From positions 5,332,001-5,396,000 of the forward strand of contig NZ_CP118270.1 in assembly GCF_028771845.1 (NCBI RefSeq): DNA of 64,000 nucleotides, read 5' to 3'. Below, in pieces: positions 1 through 6,953 of this stretch. This stretch comes from Paenibacillus marchantiae. Lineage in GTDB: Bacteria; Bacillota; Bacilli; Paenibacillales; Paenibacillaceae. The translations under genes and the position numbers were made by a program. The first letter of the stretch is position 1, and the number at the start of each line of letters is the position of its first letter. The notes beneath the pieces were generated by a model. The model did no database searches, was not told where the DNA came from, and worked only from the letters and a program-made list of their open reading frames with translations.

Positions 1-885
1 GCCGCGAATTTCATTTCCTGAGGATTCAGCAATGTTCATGCCAACACGGTTACCCTCCACGACATTGTTATGAACCGAGGATTGCTGTACGTCATACAAC
101 AAAATCCCTTGTGAATGCACATTTTCGTTCTGTTTGCGAAAAGAGTTTCCCGATACGACCGTATTCTTGACGCCCATGACCATGGCTCCGGTACTGTTGT
201 TCTCTCCAACATTGTCCACAACAGAAGAGCCATCGATATACATACAATGAATGCCATACCTGGTATGTAACAGCGTGTTAGCCTTAACCGTAAGATTGCG
301 ACTGTTCTCCAGATATATACCATCCCGCATGCCCGTAATTTTGTTGTCTTCGATGTGGGTACGATGGGAATTGTACAGATCAATGCCATTCCCCTTTTGA
401 CCACTGGAAGCAGACTCCGGTCCAGCCCATGAAATAGTATTGCTATGTATGAGCCCATCGACAGAACCCCGCAGCACGATTCCAAAACTTTGACTCTGAA
501 TATCCAGGCCCGTGATCTCTACTCGATCTCCTTCAACCTGAATCGCTGCAGTGGGTTCATTTGTTAAGTGTCGTACCGTGAAACCCTGCAATGTCACTCC
601 ATCTGAACGAATGGTAATGGTGGATTCAGCATCCGTATTCAATACCAATACGGATGAGTCCCCTCGAATGGATATATTCTTGTCTATACTTACGGGACCA
701 GAATAAATACCCGTCTCAAGTACAAGCACTTCTCCAGGTCTAGAACCATCAATGATTGGCTGGAGTGGAATAGCATCTTTGGTTTCAGGAGCAGCATTTG
801 CAGTGTCCAGCGGGTAAGATAGCGGGATCAACAGTATCCCTATAAGCAGCAATATGCTCAGGACAATCCGTTCGCGAAACATCAT
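1..885 (-). CDS. NosD-like periplasmic beta-helix protein (partial, 3' end outside window)
   Basis: The open frame runs from an ATG pair at 885/882, just after a GGAGGTT ribosome site, to the left edge, giving 295 residues and no stop. The first 33 residues are a hydrophobic signal segment ending near an AxA site. The rest is a run of short right-handed beta-helix rungs (repeats of the form GxxxxNxI / NSRNLTVKANT), including an RYGIHxMY rung typical of NosD. NosD proteins are extracytoplasmic copper-site maturation factors of nitrous oxide reductase, working with NosF and NosY. Those partners, if present, lie outside the window, so this could also be a generic CASH-domain carbohydrate-binding or lyase protein. 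It is separated from the upstream two-component operon by a terminator. Confidence 0.7.
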   Translation of the reverse strand, partial: MMFRERIVLSILLLIGILLIPLSYPLDTANAAPETKDAIPLQPIIDGSRPGEVLVLETGIYSGPVSIDKNISIRGDSSVLVLNTDAESTITIRSDGVTLQGFTVRHLTNEPTAAIQVEGDRVEITGLDIQSQSFGIVLRGSVDGLIHSNTISWAGPESASSGQKGNGIDLYNSHRTHIEDNKITGMRDGIYLENSRNLTVKANTLLHTRYGIHCMYIDGSSVVDNVGENNSTGAMVMGVKNTVVSGNSFRKQNENVHSQGILLYDVQQSSVHNNVVEGNRVGMNIAESSGNEIRG

Positions 886-1059
886 AACCTCCTTCATGAA
901 ACACACTGCTCATAGTGTACATAAAAACAAATTTTTACCATATAGCTCAAGCTAGCTATAGAGCTGGACGTTTTGTGTCCAAATTGTGAGGTCATTGTGG
1001 TAAAAGTAGAAAAATCACATCCACTTAACATGAAAATAGAAAGAACACACGGATATAGT

Positions 1060-1099
1060 AAAAAAAGCTTATTACAGACGATTATGGTCTGTAATAAGC
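1060..1099 (-). terminator. Intrinsic terminator of the three-gene signalling operon
   Basis: A perfect 13-bp inverted repeat (arms 1067-1079 and 1087-1099) is followed on the minus strand by a run of seven T. It overlaps the last codons of the NarL-type regulator gene (stop at 1072), so the C-terminal residues are encoded inside the hairpin. Confidence 0.85.
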
Positions 1100-1725
1100 C
1101 CTTGCTCCAATGCATAACGTGTCAGTTGAACACGATTTTGAACCTGCAGTTTTTGCAAAATGTTTTTTAAATGATTCTTGACGGTATACTCTGAAATTGT
1201 ATAATTCACAGCGATTTCTTTGTTCGTCCATCCTGCAGCCACGCCATACAGAATATCCTTTTCCCTTGTCGTTAGTGGAACGTCAGGTTCTTTTTTCTCC
1301 GTGAGTGAGACATCCTTCAGGATTTGGTAAGCCACCTCGCGGCTCAATGGAGCTTCTTCTGTAACGATGGAATGAAGATATTCCAGCCACATGGAGGGTT
1401 CAAGGTTTTTGAGCAGATAACCCTGAGCTCCCCGTTTCAACGCTTCCAGAAGGTGTAGTACATCATCCGAGACGGTAATCATGACAATTTTCACATAAGG
1501 AAACGCCAATTTGATCCGCTGTGTTGCTTCAAGACCGTTCATAATTGGCATCTGAATGTCCATGAGGATTAGATCGGGAAGCCACTGTTCTGTATAATCA
1601 ATCGCTTGTTGACCGTCCGACACGACGCCAATCACTTCGAAGCTGGGGTCCATGGATAAAATTTCACATATGGCTTCTCTCGCATGAGCGTGATCGTCTA
1701 CAACAAGTACGCGAGTATGACTCAT
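1072..1725 (-). CDS. NarL/LuxR-family response regulator
   Basis: 217 residues. The receiver domain (residues 4-120) has the acidic pair D10/D11, phosphoacceptor D56 (ILMDIQMP) and the conserved K near 106. The LuxR helix-turn-helix spans about 148-212 (LTTREKDIL ... NKEIA ... TVKNHLKNI). Its ATG overlaps the stop of the kinase gene by 4 nt, which indicates translational coupling and a cognate pair. It is a cytoplasmic DNA-binding regulator whose targets are not visible here. The neighbouring NosD-like gene is a possible target by position only. Confidence 0.93.
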   Translation of the reverse strand: MSHTRVLVVDDHAHAREAICEILSMDPSFEVIGVVSDGQQAIDYTEQWLPDLILMDIQMPIMNGLEATQRIKLAFPYVKIVMITVSDDVLHLLEALKRGAQGYLLKNLEPSMWLEYLHSIVTEEAPLSREVAYQILKDVSLTEKKEPDVPLTTREKDILYGVAAGWTNKEIAVNYTISEYTVKNHLKNILQKLQVQNRVQLTRYALEQGLITDHNRL

Positions 1726-2567
1726 AACATCTCACCATCCTTTGAAAATTCGACAACAGTAAGCTGCTGCTCCCTTCGGAATTGCATGTTATAGTTCAGC
1801 TCATTCATCCGCTCTCTCATGATTTTCAGTCCATATCGATCCTTTCGTTCAAAGGGATTCATCTCAAATCCTTTTCCATTATCTCGAATCGTGATATTCC
1901 AGCACTTCTTGTGCCCATTTCCCTGAATCCATCCTTGGGAAGCTGATGCATGCTTTTGAATATTAAAGAGAGCTTCCCGAATACAAGCGAGCAGTTCTAC
2001 TTTCTCTTTGTCAGTAAATGCATCATCCGGGATGCTCCAATCCAGTTCGATTCGGACGGGGATATCTTTGGCAATTCTTCGAATTTGACCAAGTAGTGTG
2101 ACCGATTCGTTCGTAGTGAAGGTATTGTCAACGTTAGGATCATAACGTAAATCGGCAATGGCCTGACGCACATAACGATTGACTTCATGAACCGTTTTCT
2201 TGATCGAATACACATCGTCCAACTGTTGATCCAACTTGGCTTGTTCCTCTAAACGCCCCACTTTTACCGATAATAAAAAAAGGGATTGGGCGATTCCATC
2301 ATGGAGTTCCTTGGCCATCTTTTCACGAGATTCCAATGCGGCTTTGGCTTCACGCTCATGCTCCAGCTCTTTTTGAATACGTTCCAAAATCAGAAACAGC
2401 CGAGTTAACAACGTTATACTCACGACATATACAATGACAGGCGTAAGCCAGTTGCCCAAATTCATTGATATGTAGGGGAGCAGAAACTGATGTCGTACAT
2501 ACTCCCACAGTCCAACGGTCAAGGTGGGAATGAGCAAGATCATCCACTTGATTTGTTTGTAAGACAT
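1722..2567 (-). CDS. NarX/DegS-type sensor histidine kinase (HisKA_3)
   Basis: 281 residues. Two predicted membrane segments (about 7-24 and 41-62) frame only a short loop, so there is no real extracellular sensor domain. A coiled linker leads to the HisKA_3 box with H89 (KELHDGIAQSL). The ATPase domain carries the N-box (ALFNIQKHA, near 200) and the G-box (DNGKGF, near 228). It lies between an OmpR-type regulator (28 nt upstream) and a NarL-type regulator (4-nt overlap). Kinases of this family phosphorylate NarL-type partners. With a minimal N terminus the signal is probably membrane-borne or relayed by another protein. Confidence 0.92.
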   Translation of the reverse strand: MSYKQIKWMILLIPTLTVGLWEYVRHQFLLPYISMNLGNWLTPVIVYVVSITLLTRLFLILERIQKELEHEREAKAALESREKMAKELHDGIAQSLFLLSVKVGRLEEQAKLDQQLDDVYSIKKTVHEVNRYVRQAIADLRYDPNVDNTFTTNESVTLLGQIRRIAKDIPVRIELDWSIPDDAFTDKEKVELLACIREALFNIQKHASASQGWIQGNGHKKCWNITIRDNGKGFEMNPFERKDRYGLKIMRERMNELNYNMQFRREQQLTVVEFSKDGEML

Positions 2568-2595
2568 ATTCTCCTCCTGAACTGCAAGATAAGAA

Positions 2596-3324
2596 TCAGT
2601 GAGGCAAACGAAGAATATAACCGAACCCCCACAGGGTTTGAATCAGATCTTCCCGATTCGGCACATACTCGGATAGTTTGTCACGCAACCGTTTCACATG
2701 GGTATCTACAGTCCGATAATCCAGATCTTCCTCATGCTCCACTTTCCAAACAATTCTCAGCAAATCCTGCCTAGAGAATGCTATTTCCGAGTGTGTCGCC
2801 AGATGATAAAGCAAATCAAATTCTTTGGGAGTCATATGAATCTCCACTTGTCCTACTGTGACTCTACGGGAAGTTGGATTGATTAGAATGGAGGAAATCA
2901 ACACCTCGCTCGCTGAATGATCTTTTGGCGCAGGTTCGATTAATCCGTTATAACGAGCCATCATAGTTTTAATACGTAGCACAACCTCCCTCGGACTGAA
3001 TGGTTTCATGACAAAGTCATCCGCCCCTGCTTTGAAAGCTTCAAGCCGATCAGTTTCTTCTGACTTGGCTGTCAGAAACATGACGGGTATGCTTAAGTTG
3101 GTCCTAAGATAATGGCATATTTCAATTCCCTTAATATCGGGAAGAATCCAATCGAGAATGATCAAGGCATAAGAACCGTGATGAAGCTGCCCAAGGGCTT
3201 GCCAGCCTAGCGAAGCCTCCTCAACGATAAATTGTTCTTTCTCCAAATACATGCGAAGAAGTCTTCGGACCCGTTCATCATCATCTACAATCAATATTCT
3301 ATTTTGCTGCAGGGTCCCGTTCAT
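2596..3324 (-). CDS. OmpR/PhoB-family response regulator
   Basis: 242 residues. The receiver domain has acidic D14-D16, phosphoacceptor D58 (IILDWILPD) and K near 107 (VMKPFSP). The winged-helix DNA-binding domain spans about 140-240, ending LIQTLWGFGYIL. It is the first gene of the operon with the HisKA_3 kinase and NarL regulator. No HisKA-type kinase, the usual partner of this class, sits beside it, so either the neighbouring kinase drives two unlike regulators or its partner is elsewhere. Confidence 0.92.
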   Translation of the reverse strand: MNGTLQQNRILIVDDDERVRRLLRMYLEKEQFIVEEASLGWQALGQLHHGSYALIILDWILPDIKGIEICHYLRTNLSIPVMFLTAKSEETDRLEAFKAGADDFVMKPFSPREVVLRIKTMMARYNGLIEPAPKDHSASEVLISSILINPTSRRVTVGQVEIHMTPKEFDLLYHLATHSEIAFSRQDLLRIVWKVEHEEDLDYRTVDTHVKRLRDKLSEYVPNREDLIQTLWGFGYILRLPH

Positions 3325-3434
3325 GTCTTACCTCCAAATCTTTGCGATATTCTGGTTATTTTCTTAGTTTCTCATTGTAAAGCCTCAAGCCAGTGAGTGA
3401 ACTTGATGTAATCAGCATACCTTCAACGTACTCA

Positions 3435-3464
3435 AAAGGCATGACTCCATAGAGCCATGCCTTT
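3435..3464 (-). terminator. Intrinsic terminator after the siderophore-binding lipoprotein gene
   Basis: A 13-bp stem (AAAGGCATGACTC with its complement, 4-nt loop) lies about 50 nt downstream of the stop at 3515 and is followed by a short T-rich stretch. Confidence 0.75.
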
Positions 3465-3514
3465 AATAATCTATCTCTGAATTGTAGACAATGTATGAAC
3501 GATTATGTCCAGGC

Positions 3515-4597
3515 TTATTTCTTGCCAGTGACGGCTGCTACCACATCGTCTGCCACCTTGCCGTCTGCAATTGGGCCGGACATCATCCAATGTCTGGCTG
3601 ACACTTTGAACACATGGTTGTCCTTCACAGCAGGCATCGTTTTCCATACATGAAGTTTCTCAACTTCCGTTGCAACGGCACTGTTTTCATTGAACTCTTC
3701 TTCCGTGCTAATCGATCCTCCGTAGATGGCAAACACATAATCAGCTCCAATAGAAGGCAGCTTCTCTAGAGATGTCGTGACTCCCCAATCGTCCTTAGTA
3801 TCCTTCTGGAGTGCTGCAACGCTTTCGTCTGGATTTAACCCCAATTCAGTGTAGATAAGTGGAGCGAAGCTCGGAAAGAACACCTGCAGATCCTTGTCCG
3901 ATGGACGCATGAAGACAACTGTTTTGTCCGGGCCCACAGCCGAAATGATATCTTCCTTGGCCTGTTTCAGTTTGTCGGTGTTCGCCTGAAGCACCTCCTG
4001 TGCTTTATCTTCCAAGCCCGTTGCCTTTCCTATTTCCACAATGGTTTTCTCCCAATCATCCGGTGAATAGGCAATGGTTGGCGCAATCTTGCTCAGTTCC
4101 TCATACGCTTTGTCATCAATGGCGTTTCGCTGAACCACGATAAGATCGGGCTGGGTTGCCAGAATGGCTTCCAGATTCGGATTGAAATCCGCATTTCCAG
4201 CGAGCGGAATGTTCAGTGCTTTGAGCTGGTCATCCAAGTAGTAGCCATCAAAGTCGTATGCATAGACCATCGGTACACCCAGGGACAATGTAAGATCCTC
4301 CAGACCAAATACGGCAACACGTTTTGGATGCAGCGGAACTTCCGTTTTGCCCATGGCATGTTCGATGACCTGAGTCTGAGGCTCTTCGGCAGTTTGAGTC
4401 GCTGCGCTTGCGTTTGTCTTGGTCGTTTCTGTTGTGGCTTGCTCTCCTGCTGTATTTGTTTTATTTCCGCAGGCAACAACCATAAGTGAAAGAACCAATA
4501 GCAGGAGCATCAATCCTGCAAATCCGCGTTTCCTTCCATGTGTAGCCTTTTTTGAACGATCTCTTCTAAAGAGATCATTATTTTCTGTGTGAGACAT
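3515..4597 (-). CDS. Iron-siderophore ABC transporter substrate-binding lipoprotein
   Basis: 360 residues. An unusually long charged N terminus (about 25 residues, many R and K) precedes a hydrophobic segment and a lipobox ending LMVVAC (C43). The mature part is a class III helical-backbone binding protein (Peripla_BP_2): VEVPLHPKRVAVFGLEDL, then YAYDFDGYYLDD, ATQPDLIVVQ and a DWGVTTSLEKLP stretch. The family binds ferric siderophores outside the membrane and hands them to an FhuBC/FeuBC permease. No permease or ATPase is adjacent. A 7-1-7 Fur box lies just upstream, and the AraC/Btr-type gene precedes it on the same strand (102 nt gap), so iron starvation control is well supported. The exact siderophore is unknown. 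Confidence 0.9.
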   Translation of the reverse strand: MSHTENNDLFRRDRSKKATHGRKRGFAGLMLLLLVLSLMVVACGNKTNTAGEQATTETTKTNASAATQTAEEPQTQVIEHAMGKTEVPLHPKRVAVFGLEDLTLSLGVPMVYAYDFDGYYLDDQLKALNIPLAGNADFNPNLEAILATQPDLIVVQRNAIDDKAYEELSKIAPTIAYSPDDWEKTIVEIGKATGLEDKAQEVLQANTDKLKQAKEDIISAVGPDKTVVFMRPSDKDLQVFFPSFAPLIYTELGLNPDESVAALQKDTKDDWGVTTSLEKLPSIGADYVFAIYGGSISTEEEFNENSAVATEVEKLHVWKTMPAVKDNHVFKVSARHWMMSGPIADGKVADDVVAAVTGKK

Positions 4598-4621
4598 GAG
4601 TTCCCCTCCGCATTTCTGTAT

Positions 4622-4636
4622 TGAGAATGATTATCA
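4622..4636 (-). promoter_or_regulatory. Fur box upstream of the siderophore-binding lipoprotein gene
   Basis: TGAGAATGATTATCA matches the Bacillus 7-1-7 Fur consensus (TGATAATNATTATCA) at all but one defined position. It lies 25 nt before the start codon at 4597. Iron-loaded Fur binding here would block transcription. Confidence 0.8.
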
Positions 4637-4698
4637 CATGATGATTATACAGATGTTCCTCAGCGAAGAAAATAGAAGAAGATGTCTACTTTCGCCCA

Positions 4699-6312
4699 TT
4701 ACCGGGCACTAAATAGCAAGTTTACTTCCTGAAGCAGAAGTTCATGCCGATTGGCTGTATGTTCCAGGATCGGTTCGCTTAACCAATGTCCTCCCTGTGT
4801 CAGATAGACTTGTCGGTTTCGTACGGCATGCAGCTGTTTCCAGCTTTCCGCATGTTGAAGCCTCTCCCACACCATCAGGGAATGATGGTCCTTCATAACA
4901 CTAACGATGATGACGTCCGCATCGAATGCAGCAAGCTGTTCGGCTTCCACGTATCTGGTAAATTCGATCTGATCCACACCCGAAGCCGCGGCAATCTTCA
5001 AATCGTCATAAAATACGGTTCCTGCTCTTCTACCCCAGATCTGAATGCCCCGGGGAGACACACTTAATGCGATTAGCTTACCTTGTTGAAACGAATGAGG
5101 AATATAATGAAGAACCGTTTCCACCTTTTCCTCATATCGAAGAAGCCATCTTTCACTTTCATTCTCCCGATCCAAAAAACGGGCCGTTCGCCGCAGATGT
5201 TGCCGCCAATCCTCTCCGTGCCAACTTAGAAACAACACCGGTGCGATGTGCCGCAGCTTCTCTTTCTCCTCTTCGGGGATCATCTCGTCCAATGCAACAA
5301 TCCGGTCTGGCCTGGCCCGCATCAATGCTTTGAGGTTGAAATCATAGTCGTGGCTGAGTGCTACCTTGACATCATAACGATATTTCCGACGGTAATCATC
5401 TGTCCAAAACTGATCAATGGGCGCTGCGAAGGGGATGATTTGCAGGGTCAGCAAATGCCCGATATTGGGCCAGCTGTACGCGGCTGTTTTGCATTTCCTG
5501 TTCGCAATATATGTACGAGGCGGTAATCCCACCTGCTTTTTGAATTGGCTGCTGAAATAGTGTTGGTCCTTGAAACCTGCCAACAGAGCAATGTCCTTCA
5601 GTGGTTGTCCTGCTTCCATCAGACGTTTGGCCTCGTTGGTGCGAATCTCTGCCAGATAGTCCATCGAACTCTGACCGAACTTCTCTTTGAATGATCTCAT
5701 GAAATAATAGCGGCTCATGCCCGCTTCATCGGCCAGGTCGTCGACTGTGATTGTATCCTGATAGTGATGCAGCATGTATTTCCGTGCTCTCTCGAGTGCG
5801 TTCTCGTGTTGGTTCTGCTTCTTGAACAGAAGATGCAGCAGGTCCTGGAAACCTGCTTGGCTTGCGAAACGATCTGTTGAATCACCGGTATGCCAGTAAC
5901 AGACGATTTTTTCGCAAAGTTGCTGCACCTGTGCATCTGGAAACGTGATTGGCCTACCAAGCTCCGTCAACAAATGCTCAGAGGACACCTTCTGTCCTTC
6001 ATATGGAATGATGCCGATATGAATCCGGTATATGATCTGCTCTCCATCCGCTAAATAAACGGTCTCGACCCGTTGGCCTGGTAATACTAAATGGGCACTA
6101 TTTGGAACGAACGGATGCGGTATGCCATCAATGACGATTTTGCCGTGACGATTTGCAGCAACAAGAATGACATGATCTGGTGTTTCTTCGTATACCAAAC
6201 GATAGGCCTTGTCGACCGAATCCTTGAATACGTTCTTTAATCCATACCATGCGAGATCTGCTGCTGTCTGTCCTTCACCCTCTGGGTGATTTTGTTGTAA
6301 ATGTGTCATCAT
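4699..6312 (-). CDS. AraC-family activator fused to a siderophore-binding domain (Btr-like)
   Basis: About 537 residues from the ATG at 6312, preceded by an AGAGGG ribosome site. A longer TTG frame reaches 6360 but would run into the Fur box. Order of parts: an N-terminal cupin-like AraC sensor segment (1-150), two AraC helix-turn-helix motifs (about 170-270; LADEAGMSRYYFMRSFKEKFG and IALLAGFKDQHYFSSQFKK), then a Peripla_BP_2-like domain (about 285-537; RPDRIVALDE, DWRQHLR). B. subtilis Btr has the same layout and activates siderophore uptake genes when its C-terminal domain binds ferric bacillibactin. Here the likely target is the lipoprotein gene directly downstream. Its own promoter carries a Fur box. 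Confidence 0.9.
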   Translation of the reverse strand: MMTHLQQNHPEGEGQTAADLAWYGLKNVFKDSVDKAYRLVYEETPDHVILVAANRHGKIVIDGIPHPFVPNSAHLVLPGQRVETVYLADGEQIIYRIHIGIIPYEGQKVSSEHLLTELGRPITFPDAQVQQLCEKIVCYWHTGDSTDRFASQAGFQDLLHLLFKKQNQHENALERARKYMLHHYQDTITVDDLADEAGMSRYYFMRSFKEKFGQSSMDYLAEIRTNEAKRLMEAGQPLKDIALLAGFKDQHYFSSQFKKQVGLPPRTYIANRKCKTAAYSWPNIGHLLTLQIIPFAAPIDQFWTDDYRRKYRYDVKVALSHDYDFNLKALMRARPDRIVALDEMIPEEEKEKLRHIAPVLFLSWHGEDWRQHLRRTARFLDRENESERWLLRYEEKVETVLHYIPHSFQQGKLIALSVSPRGIQIWGRRAGTVFYDDLKIAAASGVDQIEFTRYVEAEQLAAFDADVIIVSVMKDHHSLMVWERLQHAESWKQLHAVRNRQVYLTQGGHWLSEPILEHTANRHELLLQEVNLLFSAR

Positions 6313-6351
6313 AGCGCATCCCTCTTTTCGAATCTTCTTCAAAATTCTAAA

Positions 6352-6366
6352 TGATAACAATTCTCA
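6352..6366 (-). promoter_or_regulatory. Fur box upstream of the Btr-like activator gene
   Basis: TGATAACAATTCTCA matches the 7-1-7 Fur consensus with two mismatches and lies 40 nt upstream of the chosen start at 6312. Together with the box at 4622 it places both genes under iron control. Confidence 0.7.
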
Positions 6367-6499
6367 ATGTCAATCATAATTCTCTCATGCACCAAATATC
6401 GTGTCTTCGAATATGGATATCTACTAAGCCACAAATTTTTTAAACCTAGTAATAGAGCCCATTCATCCGGTTTTTCACAAAATTGATACCGATAAGCAT

Positions 6500-6552
6500 T
6501 TGACAAAGCTATATATTGATATAAAATTAAGAAATAGATCTATATATAGTGT
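6500..6552 (+). promoter_or_regulatory. nrdIEF promoter with two NrdR boxes
   Basis: A -35 TTGACA (6500-6505) and a -10 TAAAAT (6522-6527) are 16 nt apart. Two copies of the NrdR core, CTATATATTG (6509-6518) and CTATATATAG (6540-6549), start 31 nt apart. This is the close-to-three-helical-turns spacing known for paired NrdR boxes. They overlap the -10 region and the transcription start, which fits repression of ribonucleotide reductase by nucleotide-bound NrdR. Confidence 0.8.
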
Positions 6553-6593
6553 TTGTTTTTGATCACCTTTCATTTGTCAAGGAGGATATGATA

Positions 6594-6953
6594 GTGCTAA
6601 TTGTGTATGATTCTATAACCGGGAATGTTAAGAGGTTTATTTCCAAGCTTCAACTGCCGGCTGTTCAGGTTCAGAATCAAATGACGATTGATGAACCGTA
6701 CGTACTTGTGACATATACAACAGGTTTTGGACAGATACCTGATAAGGTGTCTTCTTTTTTGCAAAAAAACTCTGCATACCTGATTGGCGTGGCCGCCAGC
6801 GGTAACCGTAACTGGGGTGAGCGTTTTGCCAAAAGTGCAGATTTGATATCTGCATCTTATAACGTCCCGGTTATTAGTAAATTTGAATTATCGGGCTCCA
6901 AGAGAGATGTGGAGTATTTTGAACAGGAGGTGAGCCGCATTGCGTCATATTGA
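6594..6953 (+). CDS. nrdI: NrdI, flavodoxin-like activator of class Ib ribonucleotide reductase
   Basis: About 119 residues from the GTG at 6594, 8 nt after AGGAGG. The ATG at 6588 is only 2 nt from that site, so it is less likely. Features are the FMN-loop motif DSITGNVKRF near the N terminus, TYTTGFGQIPDKVSSF in the middle, and ASGNRNWGERFAKSAD, which is characteristic of NrdI. NrdI supplies the oxidant that assembles the dimanganese-tyrosyl radical cofactor in NrdF. The end of the gene overlaps the start of nrdE by 14 nt. Confidence 0.95.
   Translation: MLIVYDSITGNVKRFISKLQLPAVQVQNQMTIDEPYVLVTYTTGFGQIPDKVSSFLQKNSAYLIGVAASGNRNWGERFAKSADLISASYNVPVISKFELSGSKRDVEYFEQEVSRIASY

Noticed and set aside
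894-1170. Two small frames on opposite strands giving similar peptides near the NarL regulator end
   Set aside because: The similarity arises from the palindromic terminator at 1067-1099.
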